A DNA stretch of 64,000 nucleotides, taken from positions 1 to 64,000 of the forward strand of contig VHAT01000005.1 of the NCBI GenBank assembly GCA_016872195.1, given 5' to 3'. This stretch comes from Sphingomonadales bacterium (GTDB taxonomy: Bacteria > Bacteroidota > Bacteroidia > Chitinophagales > Chitinophagaceae). Below, piece by piece: positions 28,301 through 36,244 of the stretch (the stretch's first letter is position 1; the number at the start of each line of letters is the position of its first letter). The notes under the pieces were generated by a model, which had not been told where the DNA came from, did not search any database, and saw only the letters and a list, made by a program, of their open reading frames with translations. Both the position numbers and the translations under genes were made by a program.

Positions 28301-29152
28301 AAGCTCGGTGATCTTTTCAGGAAACGAGCGAAGAGCCGGACGAGTGGTGGGTGCTACTACGGCCACGCGCTTAATAGAAGCATCGAGCACCCGCAAAAAG
28401 GGTTTACCTTCTTTATAAGCAAACTCGAATTTTCCCTTCAGGTCATCTTTCAGCGAATATCCGTAGGCTTCGAGCAGTTTATTTTTCTCTTTGTCCCAAT
28501 TGCGGATGCTATCAAAATAGCCAGACCCATAAGTATTCAGCAACTGTAAGAAAACGATCACCTTGGGTAAACAAAGCGGATGCTCGGTATCGTCATAATC
28601 ACAGCTGGTATCGAAATTGCGCTCCTCATTTTTTTTGATCAACACCTCGTAGGTATTGCCATCGAGAACCACTTGTGCTTTGACCGTTTCGTTCTCTGCA
28701 TAATCGATCCTCGCCTTTTTTGTGCGTAAAAAGGTCTCTGCCTCCATGAGTGTTTCAGAAGAGCAAAGCAAACGAAGATGCTTCAGATCGATCGACCGCA
28801 TCTTCACTGTAGTATGACGCTGGTCGTAACGCAGATGTCCGGTTTGCAGATGACCTCGATCGAGAAGCTCCTGCAATTGAAACAAGGCCGCCACTTCGTG
28901 ACGACAGATATCCCCTAAGTTGTAAGGGCAGCCGCAACGAAGGGAAGTAGCCTTAGGGTCTCTGAAATGATGGATCTGAACCTTGTAGTACGTGCTGTAA
29001 CTATCGTCCTTTACACGAAACGTGGCCGTACCAAATAACTCATCGTACTCCACTAACTCTACATACCCAATAGCATGTATCTTTTTACCACGCTTGATCA
29101 CCTCATCGGTGCCATGCGTATAAATATGTTTTACTAAATGGGGGAGAGCCAA
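25388..29152 (-). CDS. SNF2-family helicase with N-terminal SWIM zinc finger
   Basis: 1254 residues. The N-terminal SWIM finger has C73, C75, C83 and H85 (RCGCPYNLGDICRHEVA). A long middle region (about 150-780) is of mixed structure. The SNF2 core begins near 795 (LRPYQVAGYQWLNYL) with Walker A DDMGLGKT at about 815-825, DESQ box near 914, SGTPLQNN, and helicase C motifs FDGSTSAPDREKAIQRF, LISLKAGGVGLNLTAAD and QAIDRTHRIGQ. Such RapA-like or SWI/SNF-type ATPases move protein-nucleic acid complexes. The bacterial role is unknown; a transcription or DNA repair role is an inference. Confidence 0.9.
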   Translation of the reverse strand: MALPHLVKHIYTHGTDEVIKRGKKIHAIGYVELVEYDELFGTATFRVKDDSYSTYYKVQIHHFRDPKATSLRCGCPYNLGDICRHEVAALFQLQELLDRGHLQTGHLRYDQRHTTVKMRSIDLKHLRLLCSSETLMEAETFLRTKKARIDYAENETVKAQVVLDGNTYEVLIKKNEERNFDTSCDYDDTEHPLCLPKVIVFLQLLNTYGSGYFDSIRNWDKEKNKLLEAYGYSLKDDLKGKFEFAYKEGKPFLRVLDASIKRVAVVAPTTRPALRSFPEKITELTETPVLPDVSTPSQRLGLVFNFNKKSFPRFSVDAVIGEPSEQNDSLIGPVEKLDITRFVNTDTFSAEDASLLQVIRKLQDSEINKYVNRNSPFSGIWENILQDEADDLPEETKDLITEYLQPKLHRLFQEFGQQAIVYMLPEGKSFKTAHLRSLQLQTTEAVPVFQVKKNSQYTLQCKVKAGIAELDLTDNEATTPLLYFYNHQGFCWKNKETILLIEQFKSSGKLLIQPGEWQQALQERILPLSKSYSVQFDRSLTTEISQTAPEPRVLLSEKGDYLLFTPRFVYQGYEAGFSDGLRVLVPQGNGILIIKRQTEKEEAFLQKLQSLHSGFVYNKEDGTLALKGSDVLRNNWFFLFIDAMKEAKTPVFGFEHLKQYRFNTAKPQTRIFISSHTDWFDAKVNIVFGDQQVTVADVKNALANKQPFVQLGDGTLGVLPDEWLKKYALLFRVGEGKTDSLKLSRYHLGVVDELYANKQDEDLELQLEEKYEQLRQFDKIESIALTGPLSEVLRPYQVAGYQWLNYLRGINWGGILADDMGLGKTVQALSFLEYYKRTEGKLKALVVCPTTLIYNWENEIKKFTPTLSFRIHHGPARTRKKEELDDHDITITTYGTLRSDIKLLSTLALDYAVLDESQAIKNPSSKVTKAASLLQARHRLCMSGTPLQNNTFDIYAQMNFLNPGMLGSVEFFRQEFAIPIDKLGEQDRKEHLRKLLYPFILRRTKEQVAKDLPEKQEVVLFCEMEEEQRSIYDAYRNDYRNHILGSIESQGIQKSQLTILQGLMKLRQICDSPAILNEQDKFPNHSIKLDELSRELSEGISSHKALVFSQFLGMLSLIRAKLDELGISYVYFDGSTSAPDREKAIQRFQKDESVRVFLISLKAGGVGLNLTAADYVYIMDPWWNPAVEQQAIDRTHRIGQTKNIFAYRMICKDSIEDKILQLQERKRNLAKDIIADDQGFVKTLTREDVEYLFS

Positions 29153-29198
29153 TTTTTTGTTACGTTAACTATAGGCCGTGAATAAAAAGGATAACCTA

Positions 29199-29206
29199 CA
29201 AATCTA
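29199..29206 (-). promoter_or_regulatory. -7 box of the SNF2 helicase gene
   Basis: Minus strand TAGATTTG matches TAnnTTTG and lies 46 nt upstream of the ATG at 29152. No -33 box at the usual spacing. Confidence 0.3.
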
Positions 29207-29301
29207 AAGGAATGTGGCCCGTATTTCCATCAATAAAAAAAGAAAAATATAAAGTAGCCCCCTCGGGTAAAGGAGTCGATAAATTTCGTACCTTAAAGGA
29301 T

Positions 29302-30030
29302 TTATTTTTTTATGACCAGCTTCCCATCCTCGTAAAAGGGAAGTACGTTGGCCACATCGGGTGTTAGACAAAATCGAATATCCTCAATTAACCCAAAACG
29401 CTGGACCAATCGGTGGTAATGTGTTAACTGCGGAGCGAATCCGGGCAGATCATCCTTGTGCTGACGATATAGAGAAGAGGCCATAAGAGAACTATCGCAG
29501 TGAATGGTAAATTGCTCTTGCAGTCTTTCTATGATCGCTCCGGCAAAAAGGGTGTCTTCGAGATTAAAGCGATCTTTCCAACCCGCACAACCCAATACTA
29601 CGTTTCTATTTTGTTTTTGCAGGTAATCACAAATAGCACCCAGGTTCGGAAAACTACCGGCTACAATGGTATGGGCATTGCGATCGAGTGCCATTTGTAA
29701 AAGTCGCGTCCCATTGGTGGTGGTCAACACCAGGGTACGGCCACCAATAAAGTCGCGCGTGTATTCTAGCGGAGAGTTTCCGTGCTGTAATCCCTCAGCG
29801 ATCATACCGTCTCGCTCACCGGCCGCCACCCCATCGATATTTTTACTCATCTCGATCGCTTTCGGTACTGAATCTACCGGAATAACGGCACGAGCTCCAT
29901 TGAAAAGTGCGGAAGCAATGGTAGAGGTGGCCCTAAAAACATCGATGATCACCACTACACTATCAGAAAGGTCGTATAAATGAAGTAAGGCCGGAGAAAG
30001 AGACGTAAAGAGCGTAGGTTTTGATTTCAT
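29302..30030 (-). CDS. comB: ComB-like 2-phosphosulfolactate phosphatase
   Basis: 242 residues from the ATG at 30028-30030; a longer frame reaching 30072 would overlap the SRPBCC gene. ComB landmarks: VVVIIDVFRATSTIASAL, IPVDSVPKAIEM, AAGERDG, HGNSPLEYTRD, LVLTTTNGTRLL and VLGCAGWKDRFNLEDTLFAG. ComB removes phosphate from 2-phosphosulfolactate in coenzyme M synthesis. This organism is not a methanogen, so the enzyme more probably acts in sulfolactate or sulfonate metabolism, or on another phosphate ester. No ComA or ComC is in the window. It is the last gene of an apparent operon with gcvT and an SRPBCC protein. Confidence 0.82.
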   Translation of the reverse strand: MKSKPTLFTSLSPALLHLYDLSDSVVVIIDVFRATSTIASALFNGARAVIPVDSVPKAIEMSKNIDGVAAGERDGMIAEGLQHGNSPLEYTRDFIGGRTLVLTTTNGTRLLQMALDRNAHTIVAGSFPNLGAICDYLQKQNRNVVLGCAGWKDRFNLEDTLFAGAIIERLQEQFTIHCDSSLMASSLYRQHKDDLPGFAPQLTHYHRLVQRFGLIEDIRFCLTPDVANVLPFYEDGKLVIKK

Positions 30031-30047
30031 GTAGATATAATTCGCTG

Positions 30048-30524
30048 CTATTTGATTAGTATTTTTTTCCAACGATCTGTTTCGGCAAATCGTTTAATGG
30101 TCTCGTTGCGCTGTTGCAAGAGCGACTCCATGTACTTAGTAAAGTAGAGGGCGTTGAACCAGCGACCCATTCTGCCATAAGGCATCTCGAAACTGAGCAG
30201 ATCGATCAGCAACATTCCATTATCGATCGCCTTGAAATAATGTTCATGACGCATGGCGCTCAGATCGCCTTGCACCTGCACTTCGATGATCATATCAGGA
30301 CGTTGCACTTCGACATACTTGACCCGTTGGATTCGCTCTTTGAATAATTGATGAGAGCGCCAGGTAACCGTATCTCCTTTCTCGATCAGACCAAACCGAG
30401 TACCCGCTACCGCCTCGAGCTTGTACGGGCTCATTGACTCTTTATAAACGGAAATATGACGACTGAGGTCAAAGACCACTTCGGAAGAAGCCGCAATAAA
30501 GGTGGTAAGATGGATCGTAGGCAT
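30048..30524 (-). CDS. SRPBCC (START-like) domain protein
   Basis: 158 residues in one SRPBCC/START-like ligand-binding fold: IHLTTFIAASSEVVFDLSRHISVY at the N-terminus is cut here as the motif IAASSEVVFDLSRHI, then GDTVTWRSHQLFKERI and HEHYFKAIDNGMLLIDLLSF, and a final long helix. Related proteins are annotated as cell division inhibitors, cyclases or lipid-binding proteins. Function unknown. It is spaced 12 bp from gcvT and 17 bp from comB. Confidence 0.75.
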   Translation of the reverse strand: MPTIHLTTFIAASSEVVFDLSRHISVYKESMSPYKLEAVAGTRFGLIEKGDTVTWRSHQLFKERIQRVKYVEVQRPDMIIEVQVQGDLSAMRHEHYFKAIDNGMLLIDLLSFEMPYGRMGRWFNALYFTKYMESLLQQRNETIKRFAETDRWKKILIK

Positions 30525-30536
30525 AAGAAGAGCTAA

Positions 30537-31628
30537 CTATACGAACGGAAATTTTACAACCTGTGCCTTCAATTGCTTATCGCGCACTTGAATAAAGATC
30601 GTATTGTCAAGTCGTGATTGCGCCGTTTGCACATAGCCCATCCCAATGGCCTTGCCCAGGGTGGGCGACTGCGTACCCGAGGTAACGACCCCGATCGTGC
30701 TACCCGCTGCATCATTGATCTCGTAACCATGACGAGGAATTCCTTTATCGATCATCTCAAAACCGACCAGCTTCTTTGTTACGCCTTCGGCTTTTTGACG
30801 AGCAAAGAATTCTGAACTGGTAAATTCTTTGGTGAATTTAGTGATCCATCCTAATCCGGCTTCGAGTGGAGAGGTCGTATCATCAATATCATTTCCATAT
30901 AAACAGAATCCCATTTCCAAACGCAGCGTATCTCTGGCACCCAGTCCGATCGGTTTTAATCCTTGTGGGCCCCCTATGGTAAAAAGGGCATCCCAGATAA
31001 GATCGGCCTCTCCATTCTTATCCTCAAAATAGATCTCGACACCCCCGGCCCCGGTATAACCGGTAGCGCTGATCAACACGTTGTCTACGCCGGCAAATTT
31101 CCCTTTTACGAACGTATAGTATGCCAGGTTGACCAGATCGAGATCGGTAAGGGGTTGCAATATGCGAGCGGCCTGCGGCCCCTGCACGGCCAACAAACAA
31201 GTCTTCTCAGAGATATTGTGCATCTCTACCCCTTTGTGATTATGCTGTTGGATCCAAGTCCAGTCCTTTTCGATATTCGATGCATTTACCACCAACATAT
31301 AGGCCTTGTTCTCTTCGAGGCAATACACCAAAAGGTCATCTACGATTCCGCCTTTATCGTTGGGGAAACAACTATATTGAACCTTACCGGCAAAGAGTTT
31401 GGAAGCGTCATTGCTGGTAACCCGCTGGATCAGGTCAAGTGCATCGGGGCCCTTAAGCACAAACTCACCCATATGACTCACATCAAATACACCGGCATTT
31501 TTTCGCACCGTGGCGTGCTCATCATTGATTCCGGTATAGGAGATGGGCATATCGTATCCTGCAAAAGGAGCCATTTTGGCTCCTAAGGCGATGTGCTTTT
31601 TATAAAACGGGGTGGGCTTTACGGACAT
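30537..31628 (-). CDS. gcvT: Glycine cleavage system T protein (aminomethyltransferase)
   Basis: 363 residues from the ATG at 31626-31628. Folate-binding and catalytic motifs are [75 protein letters not shown] and [21 protein letters not shown]. It transfers the methylene group from lipoyl-GcvH to tetrahydrofolate, releasing ammonia. GcvH and GcvP are not nearby. A -7 box precedes it. Confidence 0.95.
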   Translation of the reverse strand: MSVKPTPFYKKHIALGAKMAPFAGYDMPISYTGINDEHATVRKNAGVFDVSHMGEFVLKGPDALDLIQRVTSNDASKLFAGKVQYSCFPNDKGGIVDDLLVYCLEENKAYMLVVNASNIEKDWTWIQQHNHKGVEMHNISEKTCLLAVQGPQAARILQPLTDLDLVNLAYYTFVKGKFAGVDNVLISATGYTGAGGVEIYFEDKNGEADLIWDALFTIGGPQGLKPIGLGARDTLRLEMGFCLYGNDIDDTTSPLEAGLGWITKFTKEFTSSEFFARQKAEGVTKKLVGFEMIDKGIPRHGYEINDAAGSTIGVVTSGTQSPTLGKAIGMGYVQTAQSRLDNTIFIQVRDKQLKAQVVKFPFV

Positions 31629-31646
31629 GTGCTTTTTTTGAGAGCA

Positions 31647-31654
31647 CAAATGTA
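31647..31654 (-). promoter_or_regulatory. -7 box of gcvT operon
   Basis: Minus strand TACATTTG matches TAnnTTTG, 18 nt before the ATG. A 6-bp inverted repeat (TGTGCT / AGCACA) lies between the box and the start codon. Confidence 0.35.
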
Positions 31655-31672
31655 CGCCAAACCGGGCTTGTT

Positions 31673-33673
31673 CTATAGGGCGCCGGGAGAGGTAGCCTCG
31701 TTGATCGGACGCAGCATTCCGTCAGGCATCATTTTATAAATAACGCCATACTCGTAGGGAAAATCTGCATTATTCCAGTCTACTTCGCGTAACCGGCCCT
31801 TGTTTAAGCGGACCTCCAACTCGCCCAACGTGAGCTTTTCTTTGATGGACTCATCAAAAGAAATGGTCTTTCCGACCGGAATTTTCACCACCAACTTGAC
31901 CTGCTGGGCGCGATACTTATCTTTTGCAGCGATCGAATAGTGGCTGGGCAGGTCAACGATCATTCCGGTATCGGCCTTATTGGATACCTGAATCAAGTTG
32001 CTCATCGTGTTAACGGTATAACCAAGCGCCTCTGCGCGCTGAAGGGCCTGTTGACTATTTCGCCCGGTGGCACTTCGTATAAGCTCCAGGTGAAAAGAAC
32101 TGTCCGGACTAATCGTGGTCTCAATAACCAAGGCCGAAAGCTTCAGCGAGTCCTTGGTGAGATCCCAGCCCTTTTCTTCGCCCTCAATATGTATCCAGGG
32201 GATCTTGTTGCTGTACATAATGGCAGGCTGCGAGACTGTAAGGTGTATAGTGGCCGGATCAGCAACTGAAATCGGCACAGTGGTGACGATCTGCTCTCGA
32301 GTAGAGAATTCCTTACCCATGGTGCTGACAAATAAAAACATGATGATCCAGCCTACTGTCCACAGCGAAAAAAAGCTATAGCGCAGCACGGCATTTTTTT
32401 TCTTATATCCCAGTATCCTTCTGATCAGCCAGATAATAAATCCAAGCAGCGGAACCAATACGAATAAAATGACTGCAGCCCAAGCCAATAATTGCTGCGT
32501 ATTGTTACCCCAAATAAAGGCTTGATAGGGCCAAGTGACTACCCCCACAAAAAATACAGCCAGAAGCGATACCATGAGCGAAAAAGCCAGAATGCCAAAA
32601 AAGAAAGCAAAGAATACTTTGATCAATAAGCCGATCGCATATAAAATACTTCCGCCAAGGGTACGATCTTTACCGCTAAACTTTTCTTGTACTTGCTGAT
32701 GGACCTCGCCGACTACTTTTTCGGCCTTACCCGGTAGCTCATTGGCGACAGCCTCTACTTCTTTACCCCAGCTGCTTACTTTTTCTTTAAACTGCTCCGC
32801 CCCCTGTCTTACCTGTTTTTGAATAGAGGCCAGATCGATCTTCTCTCCGCGCATCTCCATTTTCTGATAGGGGGTAATTGCCTTGGGCAGGATAATCCAA
32901 AGGGTGATATACATAATAAAGGAGAACCCGACCAATGAGCCAAAACTGAGGTTAAATAAGAGGAACGTAAAATCGTCGTCGGTCCAATTCAGAATGGAAA
33001 AAAAGACCTGCAAGAGCAAAGGAGCTAAGAAAATAAGCCTGATCGTTTTGACGGATTTATCAAAATAGGCCGCCAAGCCGCCAGCTACGCCACCCAATAC
33101 TTTATTGTCTGGGTCTCTATAAAAACGTTTGCCTTTATAGGGCTCCACGGATGCGAAAGGAAAGATGATCCATATTAACACATATCCAAATAAAATCAAC
33201 CCAAAACTCGAAAAAGCCAAGAGCACCAGTAGGGCGCGCACAATGGTCGGATCGATCCCCAAATAAGCAGCCAATCCGCTGGCCACCCCTCCAATGATCA
33301 TGTTATTACGATCTCGGTAGAGTTTGCGGGGTTCAGGTGCTTTTGTTCTTGTATTTTCTTCTGTCGCTGCCGATTCCGCACCAGATTGGTTTTTTTCTTC
33401 GGCAACTCCCTCTTGTGCCAGCGCTTCGGGGCTTCCCATTTGTGCGATCAAGATTTGCACATCTGCTTCTGTAATACAAGGACTTCCTTTTTTAATCTTT
33501 TCATTCATCAATTCGGCTATTCGGCCTTCGATATCATTAATGATCTCTTCGCGCCCCTCTTCGCGGTCAAAAAATTGGCGGAGGGTAGCGATATAAGCTT
33601 GAAGCTGTTCAAAGGCAATTTCTTCGATCGATAAGATCTGCCCGCTTAAATTAATGGTGATGATCTTTTTCAT
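31673..33673 (-). CDS. Twin-PspC-domain membrane protein
   Basis: 666 residues. The N-terminal 90 residues are soluble and acidic. Two PspC domains follow: [23 protein letters not shown] (about 118-140; shown as [18 protein letters not shown]) and [20 protein letters not shown] (about 182-201), each with a membrane segment. More membrane segments lie at about 345-460. The C-terminal 200 residues are a beta-rich periplasmic region. PspC proteins sense envelope stress and act on partner proteins. It lies 47 bp after padR on the same strand, a common Bacteroidetes pair, so padR probably regulates it. Confidence 0.85.
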   Translation of the reverse strand: MKKIITINLSGQILSIEEIAFEQLQAYIATLRQFFDREEGREEIINDIEGRIAELMNEKIKKGSPCITEADVQILIAQMGSPEALAQEGVAEEKNQSGAESAATEENTRTKAPEPRKLYRDRNNMIIGGVASGLAAYLGIDPTIVRALLVLLAFSSFGLILFGYVLIWIIFPFASVEPYKGKRFYRDPDNKVLGGVAGGLAAYFDKSVKTIRLIFLAPLLLQVFFSILNWTDDDFTFLLFNLSFGSLVGFSFIMYITLWIILPKAITPYQKMEMRGEKIDLASIQKQVRQGAEQFKEKVSSWGKEVEAVANELPGKAEKVVGEVHQQVQEKFSGKDRTLGGSILYAIGLLIKVFFAFFFGILAFSLMVSLLAVFFVGVVTWPYQAFIWGNNTQQLLAWAAVILFVLVPLLGFIIWLIRRILGYKKKNAVLRYSFFSLWTVGWIIMFLFVSTMGKEFSTREQIVTTVPISVADPATIHLTVSQPAIMYSNKIPWIHIEGEEKGWDLTKDSLKLSALVIETTISPDSSFHLELIRSATGRNSQQALQRAEALGYTVNTMSNLIQVSNKADTGMIVDLPSHYSIAAKDKYRAQQVKLVVKIPVGKTISFDESIKEKLTLGELEVRLNKGRLREVDWNNADFPYEYGVIYKMMPDGMLRPINEATSPGAL

Positions 33674-33720
33674 GAGGCGGCTGATTAGTAGTATTTTTTA
33701 TTAAAATGAATTGAGATAGA

Positions 33721-34062
33721 TTAGAGATTGGTGGGTTTGGGCGAGATGGCCTTATTGACCGCCTCAGAAAGTTCTTTCCAGGTTTTTTCGAGTTCGGTAT
33801 AAAAAAGGAGGCCTTTTTCGGTCAGAGAAAAGTATTTGCGGGGGGGACCCGAAGGGCTCTCCACCCAACGGTAGGTAAGCATTTCAGCATTTTTGAGGCG
33901 GGTTAAAAGGGGGTAAAGCGTCCCTTCCAAAATGCTTAAGCCGGCCGAACGCAACTCATCTACGATATCACCAGGGTAGGCCTCGCCTCTCTTAATGGCA
34001 GAAAGAATGCAAAACTCCAGAATCCCTTTTCTCATCTGGCTCTGTGTATTGTCTATATTCAT
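33721..34062 (-). CDS. PadR-family transcriptional regulator
   Basis: 113 residues with the PadR winged helix: RKGILEFCILSAIKRGEAYPGDIV, then LSILEGTLYPLLTRLKNAEMLTYRW and GPPRKYFSLTEKG. PadR proteins repress their own operon and release it on ligand binding. It lies directly upstream of the PspC gene and has two overlapping -7 boxes 20-40 nt before its ATG. Confidence 0.92.
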   Translation of the reverse strand: MNIDNTQSQMRKGILEFCILSAIKRGEAYPGDIVDELRSAGLSILEGTLYPLLTRLKNAEMLTYRWVESPSGPPRKYFSLTEKGLLFYTELEKTWKELSEAVNKAISPKPTNL

Positions 34063-34084
34063 GACTATTTAAACAATTGAGGAA

Positions 34085-34103
34085 CAAAGATAATACAAAA
34101 ATA
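34085..34103 (-). promoter_or_regulatory. Two -7 boxes upstream of padR
   Basis: On the minus strand TATTTTTG (34103 to 34096) and TATCTTTG (34092 to 34085) both match TAnnTTTG. Neither has a TTTG at 19-21 bp. One or both may serve the padR-pspC operon. Confidence 0.4.
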
Positions 34104-34214
34104 TAGTACCATGCATTACAAAGTACCTTTTTTTATTAAATTTTTTGTCCCCCCACTAAAACATAATTGATGGAATCCTATAAATACCGTTTTTTTTACC
34201 GATTTTTGAGGAAT

Positions 34215-35270
34215 ATGACCCAAAAAATAGCGCTTTTTGCCCTTTTTGGCCTGATTTTGCTCTCTAGCGGATGTGCCGATAAATATCAATCCTATCGGTC
34301 CCTTTATCCTTTTAAGAGTCCATCAGGGCTACCGGATTATACCAATTTGGACTACTGGGCGGCTCATCCTGATAAAAAAGATCCCTCGGACAGTATCCCC
34401 AAACCACTCAAAACAGCACCCGGCGATACCCCAGCTGATGTATTCTTTATTCATCCTACCACTTTTACCGAAAAGAAAGAGGCCGCAATCCCCAACGCAG
34501 CCATTGATGACTACTATATTAATGCAAAGACAGATTATTCGACCATCCTTTTTCAAGCAAGTGCTTTTAATGAACAAAGTCGCGTATTCAGCCCTCGTTA
34601 CCGGCAGGCGCATATCGGTAATTTTTACAGCAACGACTCCTTGGCCTCACTAAAGGCCTTACAATTGGCGTACTCCGATATACGAACTGCGTTTCGCTAT
34701 TATCTGGAACACTATAATAATAAGCGTCCGATCATTATTGCCTCGCATAGTCAGGGCGCCCTAATGGCCATAGAACTGCTCAAGGAATTTTTCGACAATA
34801 AATCGCTTCAACAACAATTGGTCGTGGCCTATGTAGTGGGATGGCCGCTCGAAACAAGTCAATTCAAAACACTCAGCGCTTGTATAACCCCCTCGCAAAC
34901 GAATTGTCTATGCAGCTGGCGCACTTTTAAAATGGGATACGAAGCGCCCTGGGTGACCAAAGAAAAAGAAAGAAAGACCTCTCTGATCGTTACCAATCCC
35001 ATCACCTGGACAACCGATACTAATTTTGTATCACGCCAGCTAAACAAAGGCTCGGTGCTGACACGCTTTAATAAAGTGTATAAAAAAACAACGGATGCGC
35101 AGATCAAAAATGGTGTCGTGTATTCGTACCGCCCCCATTTTCCGGGCAGCTTCTTGTATCGCACCGATAATTATCATGTGGGTGATATCAACCTATACTA
35201 TTTGAACGTTCGCGAAAATGTGCGAGAAAGAGTAGGCGCCTTTCTGGCTATGCCAACTCAACGTCAATAA
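34215..35270 (+). CDS. DUF3089 lipoprotein with alpha/beta-hydrolase fold
   Basis: 351 residues from the ATG at 34215; the 16 codons upstream are basic and unlike a signal peptide start. The lipobox is LSSGC (C20). DUF3089 landmarks are ADVFFIHPTTF, AFRYYLEHYNNKRPIIIASHSQG with the nucleophile elbow SHSQG (177-181, Ser179), and a C-terminal HFPGSFLYRTDNYHVGDINLYY segment. Family members are putative esterases or lipases, here on the outer membrane or periplasmic face. Catalytic Asp and His are not certain. Confidence 0.8.
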   Translation: MTQKIALFALFGLILLSSGCADKYQSYRSLYPFKSPSGLPDYTNLDYWAAHPDKKDPSDSIPKPLKTAPGDTPADVFFIHPTTFTEKKEAAIPNAAIDDYYINAKTDYSTILFQASAFNEQSRVFSPRYRQAHIGNFYSNDSLASLKALQLAYSDIRTAFRYYLEHYNNKRPIIIASHSQGALMAIELLKEFFDNKSLQQQLVVAYVVGWPLETSQFKTLSACITPSQTNCLCSWRTFKMGYEAPWVTKEKERKTSLIVTNPITWTTDTNFVSRQLNKGSVLTRFNKVYKKTTDAQIKNGVVYSYRPHFPGSFLYRTDNYHVGDINLYYLNVRENVRERVGAFLAMPTQRQ

Positions 35271-35304
35271 GCTCGCTGACCTTGGTCATGGGTTGCCGCA
35301 ACGC

Positions 35305-35331
35305 CTGCGTTTATCTTTAAGACAAACGCAG
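35305..35331. repeat. Inverted repeat over a -7-like box before the Usp gene
   Basis: CTGCGTTT (35305-35312) and AAACGCAG (35324-35331) are perfect 8-bp arms with an 11-bp spacer. TATCTTTA, one mismatch from TAnnTTTG, falls in the spacer. The element ends 5 nt before the ATG, so it may be an operator or an RNA hairpin over the start. No T-tract follows. Confidence 0.4.
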
Positions 35332-35336
35332 ACCCC

Positions 35337-36164
35337 ATGAGGACAATACTAGTACCCACCGATTTTTCTCCCATAGCCACCAATGCCTTGCACTATGCCC
35401 TGGAAATGGCCAATGCTATAAAGGCCCATCTAATGTTACTGCACGTATACCAGGTGCCGGTCAGTTATAGTGATGCACCCATTGTACTGGTCTCTATCGA
35501 TGAGTTAAGAAAAGCGGCCGAACGAAAAATGGAACAGGTGCGAGAAGTCGCACGTAAAATATTACATGGAGATCAAAAGATCTATACCGAAACGCGGCTG
35601 GGTAATGTAACAGACGAACTCGAAGCCATCTGCGAAAAGATCAGACCCTTTGCCGTTGTAATGGGCACAAAGGGAGCCTCGGCCTTTGAGCGGGTTCTCT
35701 TTGGCCGCAACGCATTAAGTGCCATTCGCCACTTGCATGTACCGGTCATTTGCGTTCCGCCCGGAAAGACCTTTGGAAAAGGGATCAAAAAGATCGGTTT
35801 CGCTTGCGATTGCAAAGAAGTGGTAGCGACCACCCCCACTCGAATTATTCGCGACCTGGTTAAAAATTTTGAGGCCGAGTTATATGTGCTCAATGTAAAT
35901 ACCGATGGACGTGATCAAGAAGAAAAACCAGAGCAGACCGTTTTACTCGAAACCTTATTGAGCGACTTGCGACCCGTTTATTTTTTTCTGGAACATAACG
36001 ACATCGAGGATGCCATCAATGAGTTTGCTGAAAAAAACAACCTGGACCTGATCATCAGTATTCCCAAACAACATAAGTTGGTCGATAAGCTCTTTAAGAA
36101 AAGTTCAACTAGGCAATTGGTCTATCAAAGCCATGTCCCCGTTATGTGCATTCACGAAGAGTAA
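35337..36164 (+). CDS. Tandem universal stress protein
   Basis: 275 residues, two UspA domains (about 1-143 and 150-275). The first begins ILVPTDFSPIATNALHYAL and has GTKGASAFERVLFGRNALSAI as its nucleotide loop, written here as VMGTKGASAFERVLFG. The second is degenerate and ends SSTRQLVYQSHVPVMCIHE. Such double Usp proteins are common in Bacteroidetes; they bind ATP and respond to stress. The inverted repeat upstream may control it. Confidence 0.88.
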   Translation: MRTILVPTDFSPIATNALHYALEMANAIKAHLMLLHVYQVPVSYSDAPIVLVSIDELRKAAERKMEQVREVARKILHGDQKIYTETRLGNVTDELEAICEKIRPFAVVMGTKGASAFERVLFGRNALSAIRHLHVPVICVPPGKTFGKGIKKIGFACDCKEVVATTPTRIIRDLVKNFEAELYVLNVNTDGRDQEEKPEQTVLLETLLSDLRPVYFFLEHNDIEDAINEFAEKNNLDLIISIPKQHKLVDKLFKKSSTRQLVYQSHVPVMCIHEE

Positions 36165-36175
36165 AGAAGGTAAAG

Positions 36176-36225
36176 CAAAAACGTTTCTCTTCGCTCGGTG
36201 ATTACGAATAAGCGCGAGGAGAGAA
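36176..36225 (-). terminator. Probable terminator of asnS
   Basis: On the minus strand TTCTCT-CC-TCGC pairs with GCGA-AGAGAA (arms 36214-36225 and 36185-36194; CC is a 2-nt bulge), and a run of five T follows at about 36177-36181. The large loop makes it imperfect. It lies 20-70 nt after the asnS stop. Confidence 0.4.
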
Positions 36226-36244
36226 GGTGTCGAACGGATACTCG

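Noticed and set aside
30963..31586. 207-residue plus-strand ORF
   Set aside because: Antisense to gcvT, which is unmistakable.
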